From Rhytidiadelphus loreus (taxonomy: Eukaryota; Streptophyta; Bryopsida; Hypnales; Hylocomiaceae): a stretch of 64,000 nucleotides of DNA. Where the stretch lies: assembly GCA_947034895.1 (NCBI GenBank), contig OX344764.1, positions 16,306,001-16,370,000 of the forward strand. The letters are read 5' to 3'. The position numbers and the translations under genes were made by a program. Position 1 is the first letter of the stretch. The number at the start of each line of letters is the position of its first letter. This document shows, piece after piece, positions 1 to 11,181 of this stretch. The notes beneath the pieces were generated by a model, which did no database searches, was not told the origin of the DNA, and saw only the letters and a list, made by a program, of their open reading frames with translations.

Positions 1-468
1 TATCATTTTTCTATTCAAATTTTTTTGCAAGGGTATTCAATGCAAATCTTGACATTTCAATGTAAGTAGGGGCTCATGGAAATGAATCTCAAATGCACTA
101 GATCTTTATGGAAAAATCTCATTAGAAATCCAATTTAAAAAAATCATAGAGTAGATTTTGAAAAGCTGTAAATCAATCATGGCTATGCATGTTATATCCT
201 TTAGATTTAGATTCTTTTTTGTGATCTCAATTTTAAATTTGATATGTAAAAAGTGGATTGAAAGACTTCAAATCACTTTTACAATTCTAAGTGCTCTTGA
301 TCAAACATTATAATCTTTCAATCTATTAGTGATATTTTGTGTATCTTTTTCCTTTGTAATCTATAACACGTCTAGTTTGATTTCATATGCATTCAATTTT
401 TTTTAAATGAATGATTTTGATTAGTTTTGAGTAAACTTCTCATAAGGCCTTGGGCATTTAGGGGTTAA
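1..468. mobile_element. Right end of a TTAA-flanked element (family A)
   Basis: The stretch ends with an inverted copy of the family A terminus (GGCCTTGGGCATTTAGGGG) followed by TTAA at 465-468. The same terminus, in either orientation, recurs at about ten places in the window. The other end would lie before base 1. No coding sequence is seen. The TTAA target and CCC-type terminus suggest a piggyBac-like non-autonomous element; this is inference. Confidence 0.55.
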
Positions 469-784
469 CTCTTAAAGTCCCTCACGAGACAAAATGGAGT
501 TCTAGTAGGCTTGTACATTTCCAATTTTTGTCACAATTTTCTAAAAAAATTTAGGGTTGTAATTTCCAAGAGCTTTGTCAACATATCATTTTTGTAGTTA
601 TTGGGCACTCGGATGAGAAGTTACAAGTATTTTTCATAAATTTGAATTTAAAGGGGTAGAATGGCAAAGCTATTATACTTGACTATAAAGAAGCAATTCA
701 AGGGCAAGGGAAGAGGACCACCAATGGGGCAACAAATTCAATGCCCAATTAGCCATTGCTATATGGGACATTGAATTGTACATG

Positions 785-985
785 TCGATTAGACATGTCA
801 AGTAAGGTGAGTATACCCATTATAGATCCTAAATCCAATTCAGTCTCTATCTACAATTGTCCAACATTTATCTCCTAATTCATTGGGCACCCTTCAAAAA
901 AGGGACAATTGTAGATAGGGATCAAATTGGATACCGGTTCAAGGTCCATAATAGACAAACTCACCTTGGTGGCATGCTAATTGCA
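785..985. repeat. Short foldback (imperfect inverted repeat)
   Basis: The left arm at about 785-862 and the right arm at about 903-985 are imperfect reverse complements. The best part pairs ATCTACAATTGTCC with GGACAATTGTAGAT across a loop of about 40 bp. A 102-codon open frame at 857-1165 runs through the right arm and has no recognisable domain, so I do not call it a gene. The rest of 469-2016 is AT-rich DNA in which I see no gene. Confidence 0.5.
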
Positions 986-2016
986 AGGTCAACCATACCT
1001 CTGGAATTCCAACTACTTTGGATGCATCAAAGAAGTAGGAAAATGAGCAAAATGAATGCTCTTGCAGAAGGGAACTCAAGGTGGGAGCTTACCGGGAAAT
1101 ACAATGGAGGGGTGCCCAATGAGTTAGGTTCAATTGGGCTTACATTAGACTTGAAATTTCTTTAGGCAATAGAAGATTTATTTTTTCCATTTTGGGGGGG
1201 TTGTGAAAGATAAATGCATTTTTGAATCCACTGATGTAATCAATGTTTTGAAAAAATATGTAGTGGAAAATGTGTTTCCAAAGATTTGTATTGTATTCTA
1301 AATTGCAAGTTCATCCTACCATTGCAAGATTTTATTGGAGGCATCTACATATTTTTTACCTTTTGCAAATTGGTGGTGATATGAGAATAAAACTAACACA
1401 ATCTAAAGAATATTAGATTTTAAATTCAAAACCCATGATAGTGTAAAAAAATTCTACAAATGGTAGTCAAAATCATATGGTATTTTCAAAGGAGAGCCCA
1501 AAAAACTTTTCTTCAATTTCTAATGCTAATATTTAACAATATGTATAGTCAAACTTCACGAAATTCATACAATATGTTCTTATACAAATATATTAGAAGA
1601 TTCTACAATTAGTTTACAAAAAATACATCTTTTCGATTGCTTGTCTCAATGCACTAAAAGAGACAGTTTTTGATTGCTTTTTGAGGAGAAAATGGCCTTA
1701 GAACTATATAGATTAATCCTTGAACAACACCATAGATGTTTATTGTCCAATAGATGATAGAGAATCTTCTTATCTAAGATAGAAGTGTAGATTTTTACCC
1801 TTGGAATTTTGTATGAAAATGGGAGGTCTCGCACAATACTTTGACTTCCAATGACTGCTCTTGAGTTTTTCAAGCAAATGATTTACACATACCAAAAAAT
1901 TGATTTCCACTATGACTAGCTTGTCCTTTACAGATTAAGGCCTCAAAATTTAAATGATGATTCAAATCAATTCAATATGACACTTATCCATTGTTATCAA
2001 TCCTACATAGCAATAT

Positions 2017-2883
2017 GGGTGATTGCAAGAAACACTTGTTCTTCTTTTTGGTCCTTGGCCTCAAACATGTGATTTTTTGCTCATAACTTTTGTGTCCTAT
2101 ACCAATTTTATATGAAATATGAAATGAAGGTACATGTGGTACTTGTAGACATTGAATAATTTTTTTCATTTAAAAAAAATATTTTATTATTTTTAATAGC
2201 CCTTGAGGGTGATTGCAGGAAAGACCAATCCTATTTTGAGTCACATTTGGAGTGGCAGACTTGTTTTCCACTAAAACTTTTGAAGGGATAACCCAATGAG
2301 CTTGAAATTTTTATTAGAGATGCCTAACTTTGATTTTAATCATATTACTTGTTTTTTAGAATTTACAAAAAATCATTTTATATTTAAAATTTAATTTTTC
2401 TAATTTGTCATATTTTGAGGTTTAGGATTTTCTTAGAACTAGGGAGTACCCAAAATTGATGATTTTAGAATTGGAATTTTTGTGGCTATTCCCACAGTAG
2501 GGAGTCATGTACTTGCAATTAGTCATAGTTTACAATACTTGCAAATATAAAAAATAGATTATTTTATGGCCTCCATATTTGTACAAATAGGACTCCCTTG
2601 TGCACACATTTCTAAACATTGAAGATGGTTTCAACTTCATTTTTTTGGCGAAATGTGATCACCATTAAGTCTTTGCAAATTGTGAATTTTCAGTATTTTT
2701 TTCATGATTTATTTATTTATTATTAATTATACCTTGTTGTATGTATATTTTGTGACAATTTTTTTTTTTCAAATAGTATTGTTTCAATACTTGCAAATAG
2801 TCATACTCCTAGTACTAAGCACAGAAACTGTAGTTTTGGCAAAACACTACTAAACAAGGTCAATCTTTCTTGCAACAACCCCC
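2017..2883. mobile_element. Degenerate family C element(s), GGGTGATTGCAAG ends
   Basis: GGGTGATTGCARGAAA-type ends occur at 2017 and again at 2207. A degenerate inverted counterpart (TCTTTCTTGCAACAACCCC) lies at about 2865-2883. The interior shares stretches, such as the paired GTACTTGCAAATA and AATACTTGCAAATA segments, with the copies at 41744-42376 and 20200-20945. The double left end suggests one copy nested in or joined to another. No clean target duplication is visible here. No coding capacity is seen. Confidence 0.45.
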
Positions 2884-3928
2884 AATTACTTGGATGTCTA
2901 CCTTGGTCATTTTTTTTGAGGGGGGGTCAGTGTAGTATAACCTTTCTGAGACAAATCCAAGGCAATTCCAAAAAGGTTCATTTGGGGAGGGGGGAAGCTC
3001 AAATTAGCTTAGTGTTTTAATTAGCTAATGTCACTTTGTAGGTAAATCTCTCTTTCTTTTAGAATTCAAACATGTTATTGGTCACAATGGGTTATGTTAA
3101 TAGGAATTGGGATAAAGTGGTTTTCTTCTACTTTCCTCACACTAGTAGTCCGTCAATTAGCAATTTTTAGGTTTTATCCCACTATGTCCGTGAAACTATC
3201 TTCTCAAACAATGTCAAAGTAAATGGGTAAAAATCGATAGTCATTTTCGATTGTTGTTTAGCAATGGTCGTTAATCAATGGTTGCTTTTGACAAATAGTC
3301 AATCGATAGTTACTTAACAATTGTCAACTTAACACATACAAAAAAAATGCATTGCATTTAAATTTAAATTGTACAACCACAAGATTAAATGCATACGAAG
3401 GAATGTATCAACAACTAGATCAACAATCTATGGTGAATTTGAAATTGAAAATATAACTTGCAATAACTTGCAATAACTTTACTTAAATGGGAATATAAAA
3501 ACTATACACAAGGTATAACAAACTATTTCATAGTTTTTTTAAATATTTTCTAACTCAAAATTCCAAAGTTCAAAACTAAAGAAAACCAATGTGGGATACT
3601 ACCACTATAGCATTAACAATTTCTAAATTGTCAAAATCCACAATTGGTTGAAATATGGATTCTATCCACGACAAAACTCTTGGCCTTCAACTGCAATTTC
3701 AACCACACAAGAAAATATTAAGCACTAATATACTTTAGCAATTTACGAAATCAATAGTCGCTTTTCAACATGATCATATCAATAGGCGATTTAGTAGCAT
3801 AGCTACTCAATAATCATTAAGCGGTAGTCAATCAACAATATTTGTTTGCAATTGTCGTTATTCTATGCTTCTCATAGCAATTTGATGGTCAATGAATTAG
3901 TAAGCAATAATCAATAATCAATAATCTC
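2884..3928. other. AT-rich spacer without a gene
   Basis: No open frame worth calling is present. Degenerate short motifs around ATAGTCAATCGATAGT and TCAATAATCA recur at 3225-3320 and 3755-3925, so the stretch may be a decayed repeat whose two halves flank AT-rich filler. Confidence 0.4.
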
Positions 3929-4838
3929 TTAACCCCTAAAAGACCAAGTGTCCCTTCGGGGGACAAATGGATTTCGGGCAAGTACCTACGGGCTGAATTT
4001 TTCTCCTGATTTTTTAAAACTTTTTTTGAAGATTAAAAAACTCATTAACTTTGTGGGAATATAATTTTTTTCCAATCGGTGCCCGTGAACAAAATAGGGG
4101 AGACCGGGCAGCAAAAAAATTTGCAAAAATTTGAATTTTTTTTTTGAATTTTTTTTACCTCATAGATTATATTTTTTTCTATCTAGAAAGCTTTGATTCA
4201 TTTCATTTGGATTTTTTATGAGAAAGTTATGGACAATCTTGTTTTTCGGGCAATTAGAGCATCTTCTCGAAAAAATAACTTGTAGGATTCATTTTTGAAT
4301 GCCATTTTGACAATTTTTCAAAAAAAAAGTTCCACATAGTTTAGTTTGCTTGCTAAAACAATCTCATCATGGGAATTAGTGCATTTTAATTCTATCTTAG
4401 ATATATTAATAAAATAGATTTTCATTCAATCTCGTATCTACTTCTATTCTACCATTTTTTTAAGAATAGAAATTAAGTTTCTTTGAAAACCTTTTTTTTT
4501 TCCTAGACCCTCAACTCAATTCTCCACTATAATTATTTAATGCTCAAAACTTTGTAGTGCAAAAAATTTAAGTTAAAAATGTTCAAAGTCAAATAATCTA
4601 GTCCTGCAATGTGATGAAAAACTAGTTTTTTCCACTTTAAACGTAGGTATCTTGCAATCTGTACAATACAGTGAAAAGTTCTGAAATTTTTTCCACACAT
4701 TCTCATACTATTAAGGTGTAAGATCCTATGGTTTGATATGGGAAAAAAACAATTTTCAAATTTTTTTACTCTTTGCTGTAGAAATGGCAGTTTTGAGTGA
4801 TTTTTGACAGAAAAAGGCCTTTGTCCTTTAGGGGTTAA
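3929..4838. mobile_element. Family A element, TTAA-flanked, about 0.9 kb
   Basis: The element starts with TTAA followed by CCCCTAAAAGACCAAG and ends with an inverted copy (CCTTTGTCCTTTAGGGG) followed by TTAA. The interior matches the copy at 58544-59460 in reverse orientation over most of its length, including the subterminal stretch CACTCAAAACTGCCAT. No transposase frame is seen; the 105-codon open frame at 4533-4850 simply runs out of the right end. The TTAA duplication with CCC ends is the signature of piggyBac-type transposition, which I infer rather than prove. Confidence 0.65.
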
Positions 4839-6392
4839 GTTTAAAATCAAGTTATTACAGCAACAGTCATTTCATCAATAGTCTTTTGTAACCAGTTCAA
4901 TTTTATATCATCGATAATCACTTACGTTTAAAATTATTTTTCATTTAATCAAGAAACCTAAGTCTACCAATCCCAAAAGACCGGTAAAATTCCTTCACTT
5001 CATCTTCATGTGTTGTAATTCAATATTTGCATCGACTTTATGTATATTAATTAATTTTTTTTAACCTCCAACCTCTCAGTAATAATGTTTCAAATTAATT
5101 TAATTTCCTACATTCATTCTTAATTGATTACGTAATTAATTTGCCTTACAAATTCTCTTGTAAATTTGCTTCTTTAATAATTCTTTATGAAATTGAACTC
5201 TCAAAATTATCACACAATACTCCGCGGTTATTCTCTCCAATGAAAATCAAATCTATATGTGTTCTAAATTGCTCACAATTAATCACTTGGCAATGAATAC
5301 TAAGAATCAATTATTATTAATCAACTGGCCAACCGGCTCTTTCTTTAAACCACAGAACACTATGATAATTAATTAAAAATTCACACTCTTAAATTGCTTC
5401 CACAAAAAAATACAATTTAATTCTCTACTTAGAAAAATTATTTGTATCACTCAATTTTATCACCAAAAACTACAAAGGATTACAATAAATGATCTCACAA
5501 TATAACTCTCTTAAAAATGAACAATAAATTCTTTAAGGAATTACAAATTTCTCTTTACACTCTAAATCAATAACCAACAATTATCTCTCCAATTCCCTCA
5601 GCAAAGATATTAAGAATCAAATTATGATTAATTCCTCACGATTAACACTCAACAATAAAGCTTCAATTATATTAAATTGCATTATCCTTCACAAATAACA
5701 CTCAAAGAATGACAAGTGATAACACTAAAATTATCCTCCACAATGATTAATAAATTTCAATTACTCTCCAAACTTCACTTACATTTGTAAAAATATTGAT
5801 TGCACTTAATTAATTAGCACATACACAATTGCCCTCATTGCAAAGCACAAATAATCACACAAAATTAATTAGCCTAAGCTCAAGCTGTGAACACTCAAGA
5901 ACATACAATAATAAATTCACACAATTTAACACATGAAAAACAAAGAATGCAAGAGAGAGAAAAAACGAGAAAAAAAAACATTGATACCAAAATCAAGATT
6001 TGAAAAGACATGAGAGACAACCCTCCCAACTCTAACTACCTTAACTAATTCCAATTTCATTCATTCAAAATAAAATCAACAAACTTAATTCATTTCCATT
6101 CATTTGAAATTATCCCTTTGAAATTTAACCGCATCACACAATAATTTAAAAATAAAGGGATAAAAGTTTTCACAGTCAGTCCAATTTTTTTAATCCAAAA
6201 AATGCGAATTTGAAGCTGAAAATTAGGATGCAAGGACTTCTATATTGCAAAAAAATTCAAGCCAAAACAATTAACTTTTAGACCCTAGTGCAAGTACAAA
6301 AAAAGTAAAAAATAATTTTCTTTCAAATAAAAAAATGAAAAAATGAAAAAATATTTTTGAAATCCACAAAATGACATCCCTAGAAAAAATTA

Positions 6393-6423
<31 letters not shown>

Positions 6424-6425
6424 CA

Positions 6426-6456
<31 letters not shown>

Positions 6457-7317
6457 CATTATTATTATTATTATTATTTATTTATTTGATAAATTTTAAA
6501 GTGCACTACCTTTGTACAAGTGTAGAGAACATAATTTTTTTTCCCAAATATGAAAATAGTACCTTCAAATTAGGAAAAATGGATTTAAAAAAATATAATT
6601 TGACTATTTTCTAAAGATCATATATCACTGAAGTATCCATTTTCTAGGCATTTTCTATAGTCCTTTTTTTGTGCATAACTTTTAGAGATAAAATTTTATA
6701 GCTTTGAATTTTTAGAGACATACTATTTTCAATTCTTTACAAATTATCCATATATTTTTTCATTTAAAAAATGTATATTCCAAAAGTCATAATACTCACT
6801 AAAATAGGCCATTTTTAGACAAAACAACACGTGTTTCTTGCAACGTCCCATATATACGAGACAAAGTGTTTAAATTGGAGCATGATGACTCATATTCTAC
6901 ATAGTGAAAATCCAACTATATTAAGTGTTGAAAATTTCCCACCAACCTTGTATCCCAACAAACCTAATCATTCTTTAGAAATTTGTCATTCCATAAAACT
7001 TTGGATAATCCTATATAGAAATTTGTCATTCCCTAAAACTTTGGATAATCCTATGTCTAAGCACACACTCTTTATGCAAATAATAGGTGTGAACATCCAT
7101 GAACCAAATGTAAACAAGCTATATACACAATTGAAAATTTTCAACACAAATGAGTTGTAGTAGCCTTCATAGCCATCACACATTGCACTAACAACCAAGA
7201 TCACAGCATTTCCAAAGACCTTTCAAAGATATACAATTCAATAAAAGTAGTGAATTTGTACAAAACCAATGTGCTACAACCGCACTTCTGTACGATCAAC
7301 ATGGTAATGCCAAGAGA
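4839..7317. other. AT-rich intergenic DNA downstream of the UGT
   Basis: No gene is recognised. The stretch holds an (ATT)n tract at 6390-6480 and a 40-bp direct duplication at 6977-7056 (AGAAATTTGTCATTCC-type units that differ at one or two bases). The UGT 3' untranslated region would lie just below 7318 on the minus strand. Confidence 0.5.
6390..6480. repeat. (ATT)n microsatellite
   Basis: About 90 bp of ATT trinucleotides are interrupted by a few ATC units. A 62-codon minus-strand frame of isoleucine runs here is a product of the repeat, not a gene. Confidence 0.9.
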
Positions 7318-9680
7318 CTATTGTGAACTATTGTGAAGGAGACAAACATAAGCTTCAAAATTTTTGTGTGACGACCCTCCCAAAGCTCCCACTTTGTGAG
7401 CTTTGGCCCTCAGTTTTTGTACATTCTCTCGTAGAACTTTGTTTTTTGGATCATGCATCAAGCTTCTAGCCTTCTTCTTGATCTCTTCTTTGCTCACAAA
7501 CCGTACAAGCATCACATCCTCGCTCTCTAGTTCCTCTTGTGTATAAGCTCTTCCCGTCAACTCAAGTGCCACCTTCATTGTGTCCACTAGAAATCTGTAC
7601 CATTTTCCAAAAGAGGTGGCAACCAAGCATTAGCCTTGACTATTGTTGAACCTCTATACATGCAAGAAGTAGGAAGCCAAAGATTTCTAATACATACAAC
7701 ATTATAACTTTACATGTAACAAATGATATATCTTCAACTTATCAACTTCTTGACTATCGACAATAATGTATACTAAAGTTTATCAACTTTTAGGCTATTC
7801 TAACACATAGCAGGGTATATTTGCAAAGGATGTTCTAAAAAAATTATTAACCTTCAACATCTAAGATTTCTCTTTAAGCATTTGAGGATCTAGCGGGGGT
7901 GAAATTCTCTAACATACATGAGATTTTAAGCATTTGAGGATCTAGCGGGAGTGAAATTCTCTAACATACATGAGATATCAAGCATAGAAGTTTGACTGTA
8001 GCATCACTGTTGATTGTATCTCGTGCTCACCTCCACTTTTTTATGAGCTTTATGTGGCACAACCTCAATTGCTTTGTTTTCAATGAATGCAACCAACAGT
8101 TACACATGCACTCGTTCGCATTTGTTGCTATTCTGTGGCTACTTAATTTGATCCCATTTGTGGCTATTTGTGTCTATCCGGGATTGAGTATAGTAAGCTA
8201 TATGCTTTGGCTTGCTTTGGCTTACGAAGTATCATAAATCTAAAATACTTAGGGACCGTATGAAATTTGAGCTCTACTGCAAACTGAAGCTGTGAAATTC
8301 CATTGTGAATTCCATTGCTGCAAAGTTTATAGATGCACAGTTATGGAATTCGGTCTACGAACTTTTTAGATTTGTCTGCTGCGAGTGCCAAGACAGGAAT
8401 TGAACAAACCTGCGATTCAGATACTGCTCGGAGAAAATTGGCCAAGCCAGCACGGGCACACCAGCGCAGACAGACTCCAGCGTAGAATTCCACCCACAGT
8501 GGCTCAAAAACCCACCCACTGACGGATGCTTGAGGATCCGTATTTGCGGCGCCCATCGGGAGTAGCACAGCCCGCGATCCCGCACGCGCTCCTCGAACCC
8601 TAATGGAAGAAACTCCGTCACGGACTCTGTTTCGGACGCCGCAGAGAATCTGGGTGCGTTCGGTGGTCGCACAATCCACAGAAACGACACCCCACTCGCC
8701 TCTAATCCCAGCGCGAGCTCCCGCAACTGGACTACCGAATGCGTCGCATTGCTTCCAAACGAAACGTACAAAACAGAATTCGAAGCTCGAGTGTCTAGCC
8801 AGCTGAGACAGGGGTCGGGATCGGTCTCCTCCGGCGATTCGTTGTCACCGTTGACGTAAGAGTCTGATCGGAATGGCCCAATGTCGAGAAAACACTTCGC
8901 TCGCACATCTGGGGATCCCAGGACGTCTTTCCGCAAGGCGTCCAGAACGGGCTTCTCGAGATCGTAGAATGTGTTGAGCAGGATCACGTCGGCTTCTCGG
9001 AAGCGGTCGTGACGGAGCCGCATCCAGTCGTACATGGACGCATTCAGAAACGGCATGGGGAGATCCAACGCTGATGTTGGTGGGAGACCGGGAATGTCAT
9101 CGAAAACTCGCTCTCTCGTTTCGCGAGTGATGGGAACCAATCCTTTTCGGAAGAGACGCTGCGACTGCAATGCGCAGGAGAGTGCTGAGGCAGGGGAGAC
9201 GTACAGCAAATGCTTCGCAATCTGCAACCTGTCCGCCACGTCTTGCGACCAACACTCAAACATGTCATGTAAAATGCACACCGGTGGAGTCGCGGGGTGC
9301 ACCCCGCGGAGGGAGTGCGACGCCGGCGAGGAGAGATCCTTGATGGTCGATTCCAAGAGATCAATCACGCGACGCTCCTCCGAAGGAACCTCTCGCACTC
9401 GATCCAGCCATTCCTTGTGGGAAAGCTCGAGTGAAGTCTTGTCATGCAAGCTGACGATGCGTAGAGGGTAGCCTTCTTGCGAAGTGAAATCCGTGATCCC
9501 GAGGGAAGCTCGAAGATCCAGCAGGTGCTTGTCGGAGGTGACGACGGTGGCGACGACGCCCGCGGATGCCAAACGCCGCGCGAATTGCAAAAAGGGGATG
9601 ATGTGACCTGATGAGGAATGCGGTACCAGTACGACGTGCGGCGATTCCGCCCACTCACTCCCTGCAGCTAGAGACCCCAT
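7318..9680 (-). CDS. UDP-glycosyltransferase (GT1 family), two exons
   Basis: A family-1 plant UGT that transfers a sugar from a UDP donor to a small acceptor in the cytosol; the acceptor cannot be read from sequence. Exon 1 is 9680-8410 and exon 2 is 7594-7318. The donor CGCAG|GTTTGT and acceptor GTACAG|ATTTC rejoin an Arg codon in EQYLNR-R-FLVDT. The predicted protein is 515 aa, normal to slightly long for the family. ATG at 9680 is preceded in frame by a TAG four codons upstream. Catalytic His26 lies in SSSGHIIP and the likely Asp partner is Asp139 in ILHDMF. The 44-residue PSPG box spans 376-419 (WAPQ...HCGWNS...FSEQ) and ends in Gln, usual for UDP-glucose users. Exon 2 supplies the conserved C-terminal helices (KKKARSLM, GGSSHKNFEA). 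Exon 1 is far richer in GC than its flanks. The family call is firm; the substrate is unknown. Confidence 0.93.
7876..7979. repeat. 52-bp tandem duplication in the UGT intron
   Basis: Two near-identical 52-bp units begin at 7876 and 7928 (core TTGAGGATCTAGCGGG). They differ by very few bases and lie inside the 815-bp UGT intron (7595-8409), away from the splice sites. Confidence 0.85.
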
Positions 9681-10600
9681 TTGCTTCCGCTACTCGATCG
9701 ATGACTCACAAACCTGTCTAATTTTTCGTGTCATACATCCACAGCTGGAAATTCGAACGACGAGGTGATCAATAATTTTGCAAGAAGGGATCTATGATAC
9801 CTTAACCGGAATCAATAATTTTGCAACATGTGTGCTAACTCGTTTGTTCTTGATCTGCAGGTAACGGTAAATGTGTATGCCCATTGCATGCGGTTGACTT
9901 GCACCCGTCCGATGCAGAGCTATCATATCTGTTTCAATCTTGATTGCAAACCTCCCCAGTGCGATTTTTTTGAGGTTATTTGAACAGGGGGACTTTAGTT
10001 GAATAGCATTAGCACGGGGGATGTGCTGCATGTTGTTTATTGGTTACGAGATACGACGCGTGGCCATGATTCCAGTTGTCAACTTTACGGGAGAGAATCG
10101 CGACTCCAGAACTGATTGATTCCGGACCGACTAACCCAGTGAAGCCAGATGCGTGGAAGTTTGAGCAGGCACTGATTTTAGCGGAAGAACGTGCCTCTTT
10201 TTGAAGTAAAAATAGACAAGCCAGGCTAGCGTTCCTGATCCTCGTTCTGTGTTCCAGTGGCCTTGCAGATTCCTGCGTAATCCGATGGTAGATTTGCGTC
10301 CCTTGTTCACAGCTCCGCCGGCCGCTCGACACCCTACTATTTGTCGATCTTCAATTCTCTCACAGGATTTCGCATATTCGCAGGTGCTCCCAGGTGTTGC
10401 TCGTGGCTCGTAGCGCAGGCAAGGCTGGTGTTTTCTCTTTTCGGGTAAAATATTATGATTTTCTGTTGCTGGCAAGGCGTCCCATTCCGTCCTTCGAAGG
10501 TGACTTCCGTACATTCTAAGACATTGGAATGCCTAGAAACCCGAAACCCTAAAATCCCAAAACCCTCGACATGACAATCTCCTGATCGTTTAGAACTTGA
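9681..10600 (-). other. 5' flank of the UGT gene
   Basis: This stretch is moderately GC-rich with no recognised protein. Open frames at 9792-10031, 10009-10332 and 10131-10514 carry no motif I know. An AAACCCTAA telo-box-like motif followed by AAAATCCCAAAACCCTC lies around 10538-10568, a pattern common near plant promoters. The stretch probably holds the promoter and 5' untranslated region of the UGT. That is inference from position. Confidence 0.35.
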
Positions 10601-11062
10601 GCTTCAAGGTCTGTGATTTGGCAACACTATGTTTTACCAAAAAAACACTTCAAGAATTGCCATTTATAGTACAAAAGCTTGCAATGAAAGGAATCTTCTT
10701 TGGGGGGGGGGGGATATTCAACCATAAAAACTTGTTTCAAATTTGTATGAGAATGTGTGCACTTTGAATCACTAGTAATTCTACATTGAACTTGAAACAT
10801 GCTAATTATTATAGTGGGATTGTTGTAGCAAGTAATCTACACATTGAGATCATTTTTCTTTTGAAAAACTGTGAAAATTGAGTTTGAAAACAAATCATTG
10901 ACATTTTTTTTTTTCATGAAATGCTTTGATAGACTAAAAATCAAGAATTTTATTGTTTTTGACACCAATAATCGAATGGAAGGCATCCAAGCTTTCCAAG
11001 CAAATATAAATATTTTCTATAAGAGAAAAGGTTTAAAAAATAAATTTCAAGTTTTTGCTTGA

Positions 11063-11181
11063 ATAGGCAATTTTGTTAAAATGGTGGTATTCCAGTATAA
11101 TGGCACTGCATTTGTTAGAAAATAACACTACATTCCGGTAAAATGGCAAAAAAATGCCGCCATTTTAACGAAATTGCCTAT
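11063..11181. mobile_element. Family E MITE copy 1 (119 bp)
   Basis: Inverted ends ATAGGCAATTTTGTTAAAAT and ATTTTAACGAAATTGCCTAT are flanked by a direct 4-bp duplication TTGA (11059-11062 and 11182-11185). The same family occurs at 33933-34159 and 45413-45682, each with its own 4-bp duplication. It has no coding capacity. Confidence 0.85.

Noticed and set aside
6271..6459. Minus-strand frame with isoleucine runs
   Set aside because: It is a translation of the (ATT)n microsatellite.
8603..9471. Plus- and minus-strand open frames overlapping the UGT (for example 9034-9471 plus, 9044-9364 minus)
   Set aside because: They are shadows of the GC-rich UGT exon; none carries a motif, while the 9680-8410 frame has the full UGT signature.
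10131..10514. 127-codon minus frame upstream of the UGT
   Set aside because: No family resemblance, overlapping frames of similar length, and a position expected for promoter or untranslated sequence.
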